Positions 1 to 6,465 of a DNA stretch of 9,017 nucleotides are shown piece after piece. Source of the DNA: Methanoregula sp. (GTDB lineage: Archaea; Halobacteriota; Methanomicrobia; Methanomicrobiales; Methanospirillaceae); assembly GCA_003154335.1 (NCBI GenBank), contig PMDE01000106.1, forward strand, positions 9,714 to 18,730, given 5' to 3'. The notes beneath the pieces were generated by a model. That model was given only the letters and a program-made list of their open reading frames with translations, was not told the DNA's origin and made no database searches. A program made the position numbers and the translations under genes. The first letter of the stretch is position 1; every line of letters starts with the position of its first letter.

Positions 1-919
1 GTAAAATATCTGTAAGTAATTTGGGGAGAGGTTCGAGTATCAGATCGACCTGTTTTCCGCTGGGGATTTTCCCCTTAACTTTTTTTGGTGCAAAATCAGA
101 AATTGCTGCAGCAGTGACATAGATGTCTACACCCTTCTCAGAAAAGCACCGATGAACTGCTTCGTGCATCTCATAAGCAGTTTCGGCAAAAACATTATTG
201 ATAACGGGAAAGGTGTCATGATGAACAACCGTAACATCAGCTCCAAGCCGGAATGCCTGAAGAGCGAGAGCTTTTCCCATAAGTCCGCTTGATCTCGTTG
301 TCAGAATGCGGATATCATCGATGGGTTCCCTGCAGGATCCGCTGGTAATGAGCACTTTCTTTCCGGAAAGCTGTTTACCCATGAGAATACGCTCACAAAA
401 GAGGACAATCTCTTCATTGTCAGCAATTTTCGCTTTCCCTTCTTCCAAACGTGGATCAATGATGTTTACACCCCATTGTTTCAGCTTGGCAATGCTATCC
501 CTTACCGAAGGGTGCCGGTACATACTGAGATGCATGGCAGGGACAACAATTATGGGTTTATTGCTGCCAAGGGCAGTTGTAGCAAAAGTAGTAACCGGGG
601 TGTCATCGACTCCGCAGGCAATTTTATTTAGTGTGTTTGCTGTACAGGGAGCGATCAGCAGGAGATCTGCACTCCCTCCATCCCCGCAGTAGGTTACATG
701 TTCAACGTGACCGGACAACCGGGTGAGCGTTTCTCTCCCGCTTGCATAGGTCAGTGCATCAGGTCGGATAATTTCCGACGCTGCCTGAGTCATCAACGGT
801 TGAACGACTGCCCCGCGCCTGCGGAGTAAATGAATGAGTTTGACAACTTCTACTGCCGCAATACTCCCCGTTACGGCAACGACAATCATCTTTCCGGCAA
901 GGGTTTGTACCTGGGTCAT
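1..919 (-). CDS. coaBC: Bifunctional phosphopantothenoylcysteine decarboxylase / phosphopantothenate-cysteine ligase, C-terminus outside window
   Basis: This enzyme makes 4'-phosphopantetheine for coenzyme A: the CoaB half joins phosphopantothenate to cysteine using CTP, and the FMN-dependent CoaC half decarboxylates the product. I translated 306 codons by hand from the ATG at 919; the frame is open to the window edge. The CoaC domain (about residues 11-180) shows the flavin-site AVTGSIAA (15-22), histidines at 71 and 74, APCTANT (90-96) and PAMHLSMY (127-134). The CoaB domain starts near 187 with KKVLITSGS, then the RSSGLMG turn (209-215), and AAAISDF followed by KGKIPSGK (282-289). The start is fixed by an ATGA overlap with the taw2 stop and a Shine-Dalgarno match seven bases upstream. 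It is the last visible gene of the minus-strand block. The PAMH, EEGKAKIAD and TTRSSG versions of the motifs differ from the bacterial PxMN, conserved-Cys and N-containing forms; from memory this is at least partly typical of archaeal CoaBC. Identity is secure; the missing end should be roughly 80-100 residues. Confidence 0.93.
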   Translation of the reverse strand, partial: MTQVQTLAGKMIVVAVTGSIAAVEVVKLIHLLRRRGAVVQPLMTQAASEIIRPDALTYASGRETLTRLSGHVEHVTYCGDGGSADLLLIAPCTANTLNKIACGVDDTPVTTFATTALGSNKPIIVVPAMHLSMYRHPSVRDSIAKLKQWGVNIIDPRLEEGKAKIADNEEIVLFCERILMGKQLSGKKVLITSGSCREPIDDIRILTTRSSGLMGKALALQAFRLGADVTVVHHDTFPVINNVFAETAYEMHEAVHRCFSEKGVDIYVTAAAISDFAPKKVKGKIPSGKQVDLILEPLPKLLTDIL

Positions 920-1794
920 GAAATGGTCACGTCCTGTACCATATGCCATACATGTGGGCGGTATTTCTTGACTTTATGTACATCAATGACCGCAGAAAAA
1001 CCTGCTCCCTCCACAGTCTTTTTGATCTGATCTTCAATCGTGCCAATACTGTGCAGGTGAATAATGCTCCCTTTATGAACATGAGAAAGTGCAGATGGAA
1101 GCATTGAAATTGCTTCAAAATGTCCCATAATAATCCGGTCATAAACACCCTGTAATTGATCCCGGCAATCTCCTAATGAAGAAGTGACCCGACCTGATAA
1201 ACCATTTTCCAGAATATTTCTGTTCAGGTAATCGAATGCGACAGGATTAATCTCGATTGCGTGGACCCGGGCGCCACATCCGGCCACCGGGATTGAGAAG
1301 TACCCGATTCCTGCAAACATGTCTGCCACTCTTTCATCAGAATTACTATTACATACCAGCTGTGCAATGCGCATTTTTTCATTTCTGTTTCCCTGCGCAA
1401 ACATCACTTTTCCGGGATCAAGGATATAAGTATATCCGTTTTCGCGGTGCCGGACTTCTCCGGCATCTCCCCAGATAATTTCGCTTTTTGGAATTCGTGA
1501 AACGCCATAAAGTGATTCGATCCAGATAACACCTCTCGGGTGACGAAATTTTTTGATCTCTTCGAGTTCCTCCGGACAGGGTTTTTTACCATGAATAACT
1601 GCTATGTCCCCGATCATAAAATATCCTCGTCCGTGATACCGGATTCGTTTTGGAATCTCCATTTCGCAGGGTTCATTTTCTTTAACAGGTACCCATGCGA
1701 TATTTCCCTCAATGAAAGAATTTCTGGAATGATCAATCCATTTCTCATTAGTGATATCTGCAAGGCTGTTTTTCAAAACTGCTCTTACCCGCAT
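916..1794 (-). CDS. taw2: Trm5/Tyw2-family SAM-dependent enzyme, probable tRNA(Phe) 4-demethylwyosine C7-aminocarboxypropyltransferase
   Basis: The 292-residue protein belongs to the Trm5/TYW2 family, which acts on position 37 of tRNA. A Rossmann-fold SAM site is visible: DMFAGIGYFSIPVA (158-171), the ribose-binding acidic residue in EINP (181-184) and GDCRD (208-212). The family's central block is present (RIPKSEIIWGD at 100-110, then HRENG and LDPGKVMFAQGNRNE up to 139), as is the C-terminal KVKKYRPHVWHMVQD. Trm5 m1G methyltransferases carry an Asn-Pro-Pro type motif after 'DRIIM'; here the sequence is DRIIMGHFEA (219-228), with Gly in the Asn position, as in TYW2/Taw2. That points to transfer of the aminocarboxypropyl group of SAM to 4-demethylwyosine in tRNA(Phe). 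The length also fits Taw2 better than the longer Trm5b. The gene starts three bases after the nmd3 stop and overlaps coaBC by four. Trm5 remains the alternative. Confidence 0.8.
   Translation of the reverse strand: MRVRAVLKNSLADITNEKWIDHSRNSFIEGNIAWVPVKENEPCEMEIPKRIRYHGRGYFMIGDIAVIHGKKPCPEELEEIKKFRHPRGVIWIESLYGVSRIPKSEIIWGDAGEVRHRENGYTYILDPGKVMFAQGNRNEKMRIAQLVCNSNSDERVADMFAGIGYFSIPVAGCGARVHAIEINPVAFDYLNRNILENGLSGRVTSSLGDCRDQLQGVYDRIIMGHFEAISMLPSALSHVHKGSIIHLHSIGTIEDQIKKTVEGAGFSAVIDVHKVKKYRPHVWHMVQDVTIS
927..934 (-). promoter_or_regulatory. Shine-Dalgarno site of coaBC
   Basis: Read on the minus strand this is GGACGTGA, seven of eight bases of the archaeal consensus GGAGGTGA, seven bases before the ATG at 919. 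It lies inside the last codons of taw2 and supports the ATG that overlaps the taw2 stop codon. Confidence 0.6.
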
Positions 1795-1797
1795 TAT

Positions 1798-2838
1798 TTA
1801 TCCAACGATTATGAGCTGGTCCCCATCCCGAAGGACGAGAACCTGTTGCCCGGCTTTAACATCATGCCACTTCAGTCTCCTGTATTCTTTTGTCTGGCAG
1901 GTTTCCGGATCGAGGATACCGATGGTCTTTCCATCAGCAAAAGCAACCAATGCCGACACAGCATTCCTTATATTCCCTATAAGGTGCACAATATCCTCCT
2001 CGCGAACCGATCTTGGCGTTCCTTCAGTGAGATCGAGAACCTTAAGGTGGTTTGATTCAACACGTGTTACCTCGAGGTAATGCCCTTTGCTAACCACGAT
2101 ATCCTGTTTCTGAAACCGGGGAAGCCGAACCGAATAGGTGATTCGGTAGAGCTGGCGCCCGTTTTTCTCACCCACCAGTTTTGGATGGGTAGTAAACCTG
2201 CCACCTTGCTGGGCAATTATTCCCTGGGAGATCAACGTTCCGATATGTTGGGATCCAACGGTGATGTCGAGACCTTCACGGGATTCATTCATATCAGAGA
2301 TAAACGAAAGCCGCTCCCCGCCAGCCTGCAATGTGTCTTCGACCTGTTGTGCTATTGCAGCCGACATCTGGAGTTCAAATGTACTCAAAAGCCGCCCTTC
2401 AGCTCGTACCTGGACGATCCCTTCGTAATAACTTCCGCTTATCCGGTTACAACGGTCACATTGCTCCTTATTCCAGACTATTTCGACTTTACACGTGCCT
2501 TCGACGGACGTATCGTAGAACAACCCTTTAAGAGCCATTGTCGCAGTAGATCGATTCAGTGTATTGTCTTCGACAGATACAGTAATAGCCGGTTTCCGTA
2601 CCATCGGATGAAAATGAACAGCAGCCTTTGCAAGGTCAGGGGCTAACTTGGTACGCTCCAGGTTAGTGTCAGACCATGTATTTACCTGTTTTATTGCCCC
2701 GCAGCTTGGGCAGTGGGTGCTTTTAATACGTCTGTCGCAGGTAAACCAGGGCGTTTTGTCTATCCTGCAATTGTTGCAGAGCCCTTCATCCTTCGTAAGT
2801 TTTCCGCATTTTGGGCAGAAACAATCCTGGATACTCAT
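1798..2838 (-). CDS. nmd3: Archaeal NMD3 homologue, large ribosomal subunit biogenesis factor
   Basis: The 346-residue protein is an archaeal member of the NMD3 family. The N-terminus has the four CxxC pairs of the family: C8-C11, C21-C24, C43-C46 and, after an insertion, C127-C130; in eukaryotic Nmd3 such pairs bind two zinc ions. Between and after them lies a mixed alpha/beta region, and the C-terminal third (about 255-346) has the strand-rich, Gly/Asp-turn character of the SH3/OB-like domains of this family. Eukaryotic Nmd3 binds the joining face of the 60S subunit and acts as its nuclear export adaptor. Archaea have no nucleus, so a role in late 50S maturation or subunit anti-association is inference. 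The ATG at 2838 overlaps the DUF424 stop (ATGA), with an AGGT-type ribosome site nine bases upstream. The stop is followed after three bases by taw2, so the two are almost certainly cotranscribed. Confidence 0.93.
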   Translation of the reverse strand: MSIQDCFCPKCGKLTKDEGLCNNCRIDKTPWFTCDRRIKSTHCPSCGAIKQVNTWSDTNLERTKLAPDLAKAAVHFHPMVRKPAITVSVEDNTLNRSTATMALKGLFYDTSVEGTCKVEIVWNKEQCDRCNRISGSYYEGIVQVRAEGRLLSTFELQMSAAIAQQVEDTLQAGGERLSFISDMNESREGLDITVGSQHIGTLISQGIIAQQGGRFTTHPKLVGEKNGRQLYRITYSVRLPRFQKQDIVVSKGHYLEVTRVESNHLKVLDLTEGTPRSVREEDIVHLIGNIRNAVSALVAFADGKTIGILDPETCQTKEYRRLKWHDVKAGQQVLVLRDGDQLIIVG

Positions 2839-3128
2839 AACGAGTAGACCTGAGCGTGGGGTATATCCCCAATCATAATACAGCCGGATTTGGTGACGAG
2901 TCCCATGTCGATAGCGATACTAACCGAACGTTTGCCCATCAGGTTGATGTTACCTGCTTTTTTCAACGCTGCCCTCACGTTCTCTTCACTCGCTGGGCAG
3001 TTACCATAGAACGATTCGGTGATTTGAACAGAAAGCCCCCCGTGGCAGATTGTTGTATTCAGCAATTCCCGATCGCACACGGCCACGATATCACCCGTAC
3101 CAGGTGAACAATGAACCTTCAAAAACAT
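2835..3128 (-). CDS. DUF424 family protein of unknown function
   Basis: This is a 97-residue soluble protein with no signal peptide or membrane segment. It matches my recollection of the archaeal DUF424 family: VAVCDRELL near the N-terminus (15-23), SFYGN (39-43), INLMGKRSV (61-69), an AIDMGLV helix (72-78) and the ending IPHAQVYSL. The family has no established activity that I know of. C7, C18, C28, C44 and C83 are scattered and do not form CxxC pairs. The ATG at 3128 is preceded by AGGTAAT (3131-3137), a partial match to the archaeal ribosome site, and the stop overlaps the nmd3 ATG by four bases. Tight coupling to nmd3, with taw2 next, suggests a role in ribosome or tRNA maturation; this is guilt by association only. 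Confidence 0.85.
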   Translation of the reverse strand: MFLKVHCSPGTGDIVAVCDRELLNTTICHGGLSVQITESFYGNCPASEENVRAALKKAGNINLMGKRSVSIAIDMGLVTKSGCIMIGDIPHAQVYSL

Positions 3129-3150
3129 TGATTACCTATTAGCGGCGTGG

Positions 3151-3159
3151 AATAAAAAA
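3151..3159 (-). promoter_or_regulatory. T-rich tract between hydrolase gene and DUF424: possible terminator or TATA-like element
   Basis: On the minus strand the 49-base gap reads TTTTTTATT here, the only wide gap inside the block. A T-run 20 bases after a stop codon is compatible with archaeal factor-independent termination of the upstream transcript. Its position about 26 bases before the DUF424 start would equally suit a TATA box for a short-leader transcript, but it is a poor match to TTTATATA. I see no convincing hairpin. The two readings cannot be separated from the sequence. Confidence 0.35.
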
Positions 3160-3177
3160 GGTGAGTCGGAACCCTTC

Positions 3178-4005
3178 TTAAAGCGTGATCCTTACACCAT
3201 ATACTTTACTGACAGTTTCGGTATGAATCCGAAAGCAGTCATCTTCGGTGATCAGGCCATTCCGGAGCAACTGGTAAGTATACCGGGGTACTGATTTTGG
3301 GCCGATTACCGCTCCAGGTCGTGAATTCTCATCCATAAAATCACTCTCCATCGTAAACGTCCGCCGTTCTCTTGACAGCCGGGGTATGTCTTCATGTTTT
3401 GCGATTAGCGAGGGATGGAGCGGAGTATCGGGTGAACCGTAGTGTTTTACCACACGTTCTACCGGAAACCCGGCATTCCGTGCCATATCCCCGACATCGG
3501 TGCACGGACCACTTTCTGCATGGATCTGTAGCGCGCATCCACATTCTGCAGCACAGTTCAGGGCATGGTCAAGAATTTCGTTGGATCCAATCCAGACTTC
3601 CGGGCTGACCTCATAGTGTGGTCTCCCGCTTTTCAGGGCAACCGCCTTTCCCTTTCGCACATATTCGGCCGCACAATCTATTCCGGCTTTCATAATCTCG
3701 ATGGCATCCGTCAGTGGCATGCGTTCAGAAAGCCTGCTGATTTCCGCAGGGTGTATCCCGAGAACCGGATATACAACAATACCCAACTCCTCAATCAGCG
3801 AAGCAACACGGAGCGTCTCATCAAACACCGGAGAAAAATCTGAACCCTTGGAAGGGTACACGGAGTGCGACCAGGAAGGTTTTGAAACGAGAAAGATATG
3901 CGTCCCGCCAGCCCGGAAAAAGTCTTTTGCTGCCGCTATTCCCCTCCCGTTTATGGGATCGATATGAATATGATCGTCTGTTACGGGGAAGTCATGAAGT
4001 TTCAT
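3178..4005 (-). CDS. TatD-related metal-dependent hydrolase with TIM-barrel fold (COG1099-like)
   Basis: The 275-residue protein has the metal-ligand series of the TatD/amidohydrolase superfamily in order: HxH in TDDHIHIDP (H12, H14), the strand VALKSGRPHY (K125), LQIHAESG (H162), VVKHYGSP (H188) and the terminal aspartate in TMESDFMDE (D222), followed by RPGAVIGPKSVPR. The pattern resembles archaeal COG1099 predicted hydrolases rather than true TatD DNases; the substrate is unknown. Position 125, where TatD proteins carry a metal-binding glutamate, is lysine here. The ATG at 4005, preceded by GAGTG, is preferred; a TTG at 4014 would add three residues but lacks a ribosome site. The gene overlaps the end of mptD by 14 bases. 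That may hint at pterin or cofactor metabolism, but this neighbourhood argument is weak. Family assignment is strong, function open. Confidence 0.85.
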   Translation of the reverse strand: MKLHDFPVTDDHIHIDPINGRGIAAAKDFFRAGGTHIFLVSKPSWSHSVYPSKGSDFSPVFDETLRVASLIEELGIVVYPVLGIHPAEISRLSERMPLTDAIEIMKAGIDCAAEYVRKGKAVALKSGRPHYEVSPEVWIGSNEILDHALNCAAECGCALQIHAESGPCTDVGDMARNAGFPVERVVKHYGSPDTPLHPSLIAKHEDIPRLSRERRTFTMESDFMDENSRPGAVIGPKSVPRYTYQLLRNGLITEDDCFRIHTETVSKVYGVRITL

Positions 4006-4330
4006 TGCACTCAATGATCTGCATGAGAGGATAGCCTTTTTGGGGAAGAAGCCGCGCCCGGCAATAGGAAAATCCGACTCTGGTTACTATATCCACGTTG
4101 AACATAAGACCTGAAAGTTCACTGTATCCAAACACGTTATGGGTCATCAGTTTCCGATCAAGTCTGACCGCGATCTCCTCGACGAATGGCTGGAGGATAA
4201 CTGCCTGCTCGATTGCGCTCTCAAGACCTGCCGCAGAATTTTGCGAAACAGGTGTTCCAACCCACTGATGGTAGAGCGCTCCGAGTTTTATTCCCGCTTC
4301 AAAAACTGCCTGATTCTGGCTGGTTACCAT
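3992..4330 (-). CDS. mptD: Dihydroneopterin aldolase of methanopterin biosynthesis (MptD, DUF381 family)
   Basis: The 112-residue protein resembles MptD, the archaeal dihydroneopterin aldolase that converts 7,8-dihydroneopterin to 6-hydroxymethyl-7,8-dihydropterin and glycolaldehyde on the route to tetrahydromethanopterin. It is unrelated in sequence to bacterial FolB. Recognisable family features are FEAGIKLGALYHQWVGTPVS (10-29), with E11 and H21 as candidate active-site residues, the ILQPFVEEIAVRLD segment in the middle, and FGYSELSGLMFNVDI (67-81) with a conserved-looking Tyr. The length is normal for the family. The ATG is preceded at nine bases by a strong GAGGAG that overlaps the mcm stop codon, so translation is probably coupled to mcm. 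Placement behind replication genes does not bear on function and probably reflects operon packing. Confidence 0.88.
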   Translation of the reverse strand: MVTSQNQAVFEAGIKLGALYHQWVGTPVSQNSAAGLESAIEQAVILQPFVEEIAVRLDRKLMTHNVFGYSELSGLMFNVDIVTRVGFSYCRARLLPQKGYPLMQIIECNETS

Positions 4331-4339
4331 GAGTATTCT

Positions 4340-4345
4340 CTCCTC
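4340..4345 (-). promoter_or_regulatory. Shine-Dalgarno site of mptD overlapping the mcm stop codon
   Basis: The minus strand reads TGAGGAG at 4346-4340: the mcm TGA runs directly into GAGGAG, nine bases before the mptD ATG. A ribosome terminating on mcm would sit on the site, which suggests coupled translation. Confidence 0.6.
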
Positions 4346-6455
4346 AAATCAATTGCAGGATGCCCAGTTTGGGTTCCATTGCCTCTCCTGACCGTACAAG
4401 CATATCAATACCCGTTTCAACTTTATCACGGGGAAAGCCCTTTGATACCACTACATCCACGACCTGATCTTTGGAAGCACGTTTTCCTTCACCGCCGATG
4501 TCACGAATAGCATCCTTGATCACTCTTACGATATCGCGTTTTTCCTTGGAGATCCCTGTCGCTATCTTATCGATATCAAAATTGCCGGTTCTTGCATCGT
4601 AGGCAATCTGGCGGAGACATGCATCAACAATATGAATCACACGTTCGGCATCATGTTGCTCTATTGTATCTGACAGCCTTATACGAGCACTGGCTTCTGC
4701 AAGCCGGACAAGCGCCTCCAGTTGTCGGGCAGTAACGGGGACTGGCTTGTTTGGCTCAGCTATACCTCTGAGCTTAAGATAATAGCTGACAAGCGCCTCT
4801 TTTGCCTCAGTTGAAAGAATGGGAAAACAGGATCGTTTTGAGTAAGCAACGTACTTCCGAAAGAGCGGAGGATCGATATCCGGCATCACTGGTTTGAGCT
4901 GCTGCTGTATGTATTCATCAGTAATACCAGGAATCGGTGTTTTTTTGTGCTGGGCAATCAGTTCACCGATTCCATGCGATTTAAGGATATGTTCAGCAAT
5001 AGCAAGGTCTCGCTTCTGTTCAGGCTGGTCGGCCATGATGAATATGAGATCGAACCGGGAAAGCAGGGAAGGAGGCATATTAATCTGGTCAGAGATATCT
5101 CCATACATATCGAACCTGCCATATTTCGGGTTTGCTGCACCAAGGAGGGCACAGCGTGATTTAAGAGTTGCCGTTATCCCGGCTTTTGCGACGCTTATGG
5201 ATTGCTGTTCCATCGCTTCGTGCAAGGCAGAACGGTCTTCTTTTTGCATTTTATCCATTTCATCTACCGCACAAACTCCCATATCGGCGAGGACAAGAGC
5301 GCCTGCTTCCAGTGTCCATCGCCCCTCCCCGAATTCATCCTTGACCGCGGTTGCGGTTAAACCGGCGGAGGTTGATGACTGACCACTCGTATATATTGCC
5401 CGGGGTGAAAGTTTAACAACATACCGGAGCAACTGGCTTTTTGCAATACCCGGATCCCCGATAAGGAGCACATGGATATCGCCTCTGAGGTGGCTCCCGT
5501 CAGGCATTTCTTTTGCGATCCCTCCAAATAACTGAAGAGCGATTGCTTCCTTGACATCCTCGCTGCCATATATTGTCGGGGCAATGGAATGGGTAATTTT
5601 CCGATATATCATCGGATCGCTGCTCAGGGATTTGATCTCATCCTCATCTTTCTCATCGATTTCCACTTCCTCAAATTCCTTCTCTGCTATTTCAATGGAA
5701 TTGCATTCCAGAAAAATGTCAAAGACCGTACTTTTCTCACCTTTGACAATCCGCTGCATAGAGCGGAGAATGCCATTTATTATTACACGATCACCAGGTG
5801 CCACTCTGCCGGATAGATCATCGGTTACATCAACATCAAGTGTCTGGGGTTGTTCACCACCACGAAGCCCTTCCGGGGATTCCTGTATCCTGAGCTTTTG
5901 GGAATCGACAAACTTTGAGCGTTTGGGTAAAAGTTCAAGCTTTTTGAATGTGCACCCATCTGTGGCGCACCCCTCCGGTTCAATGAATTTTCCATATTTC
6001 TGCTTTTTAATGGTAAAATGTCCTGCAGGACATTTGAATGCTGCTTCAACTATGCGTGGCCGGACTTCCGTTGTCTTGCGCAGGATACCTTCAGCAGAGA
6101 TGAATTTGTTAATATCGTCAGATCTGATATTGCGGATACCAACTTTTTTTGGGAGATTGATGAACCTGATATTGATACCTTTGGGCTCTTTGCCATCCTT
6201 TATCCTGATCAACTGGCTGTGTTTTATCGCTTCCCAGACGTCTTCGAGAACTTTTCCCGGATTTTCCAGGAGTTCATCAGCGAGGGCGATACCTGTTTTA
6301 CCAAAACGTTCAACATCTCGGTAGTCGATGTAGAGCGACCGTTTATGAGGATATTCACGGGAGATTTCACCAATCTCTTTTTTATATTTACTTTTTAACA
6401 ACCTGCTCCAGTTTTCGGTCTTATCGGTATCGTTCAGGTCAGATTTTTTATCCAT
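4344..6455 (-). CDS. mcm: Minichromosome maintenance (MCM) replicative DNA helicase
   Basis: This 703-residue AAA+ protein is the archaeal replicative helicase, a hexamer that unwinds DNA 3'-5' ahead of the fork. In order it shows the N-terminal DNA-binding domain with a zinc module (C142, H146, C163, C168), an OB-type region to about 260, Walker A GDPGIAKS (333-340), the TSGQSSTSAGLTA hairpin region (356-368), Walker B CAVDEMDK (395-402), sensor 1 ANPKYGRFD (441-449), the arginine-finger motif SRFD (466-469), sensor 2 around R577, and a C-terminal winged helix (about 640-703). Length is normal, there is no intein, and all ATPase residues are present. The ATG has an AGGTGA ribosome site four bases upstream that contains the rfcS stop. 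Coupling with the clamp-loader gene suggests joint production of fork proteins. Confidence 0.97.
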   Translation of the reverse strand: MDKKSDLNDTDKTENWSRLLKSKYKKEIGEISREYPHKRSLYIDYRDVERFGKTGIALADELLENPGKVLEDVWEAIKHSQLIRIKDGKEPKGINIRFINLPKKVGIRNIRSDDINKFISAEGILRKTTEVRPRIVEAAFKCPAGHFTIKKQKYGKFIEPEGCATDGCTFKKLELLPKRSKFVDSQKLRIQESPEGLRGGEQPQTLDVDVTDDLSGRVAPGDRVIINGILRSMQRIVKGEKSTVFDIFLECNSIEIAEKEFEEVEIDEKDEDEIKSLSSDPMIYRKITHSIAPTIYGSEDVKEAIALQLFGGIAKEMPDGSHLRGDIHVLLIGDPGIAKSQLLRYVVKLSPRAIYTSGQSSTSAGLTATAVKDEFGEGRWTLEAGALVLADMGVCAVDEMDKMQKEDRSALHEAMEQQSISVAKAGITATLKSRCALLGAANPKYGRFDMYGDISDQINMPPSLLSRFDLIFIMADQPEQKRDLAIAEHILKSHGIGELIAQHKKTPIPGITDEYIQQQLKPVMPDIDPPLFRKYVAYSKRSCFPILSTEAKEALVSYYLKLRGIAEPNKPVPVTARQLEALVRLAEASARIRLSDTIEQHDAERVIHIVDACLRQIAYDARTGNFDIDKIATGISKEKRDIVRVIKDAIRDIGGEGKRASKDQVVDVVVSKGFPRDKVETGIDMLVRSGEAMEPKLGILQLI

Positions 6456-6459
6456 ATCC

Positions 6460-6465
6460 TCACCT
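6460..6465 (-). promoter_or_regulatory. Shine-Dalgarno site of mcm containing the rfcS stop codon
   Basis: The minus strand reads AGGTGA, a perfect six-base match to the archaeal consensus, and its last three bases are the rfcS TGA stop. The mcm ATG follows after four bases (GGAT), with a second GAGG match possible in that spacer. This arrangement favours re-initiation by ribosomes finishing rfcS. Confidence 0.65.

Noticed and set aside
1540..2646. Plus-strand open frames 1540-2055 and 2080-2646
   Set aside because: They lie antisense to taw2 and nmd3, have no ribosome site or recognisable domain, and conflict with the tightly packed minus-strand genes.
3160..3177. Hairpin terminator before the T6 tract
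   Set aside because: Only a three-base GGT/ACC stem can be drawn, too weak to count.
3992..3995. ATGA stop/start overlap at the end of mptD as the hydrolase start
   Set aside because: This ATG is out of frame with the hydrolase and meets a stop after four codons; the in-frame ATG is at 4005.
4012..4014. TTG start for the hydrolase
   Set aside because: It has no ribosome site and adds only three residues; the ATG at 4005 has GAGTG just upstream.
5551..6324. Open frame of 257 codons on the plus strand
   Set aside because: It is antisense to the mcm gene, whose reading frame carries all expected helicase motifs. The translation is low-complexity (rich in Ser, Arg, Ile and Phe) with no recognisable domain.
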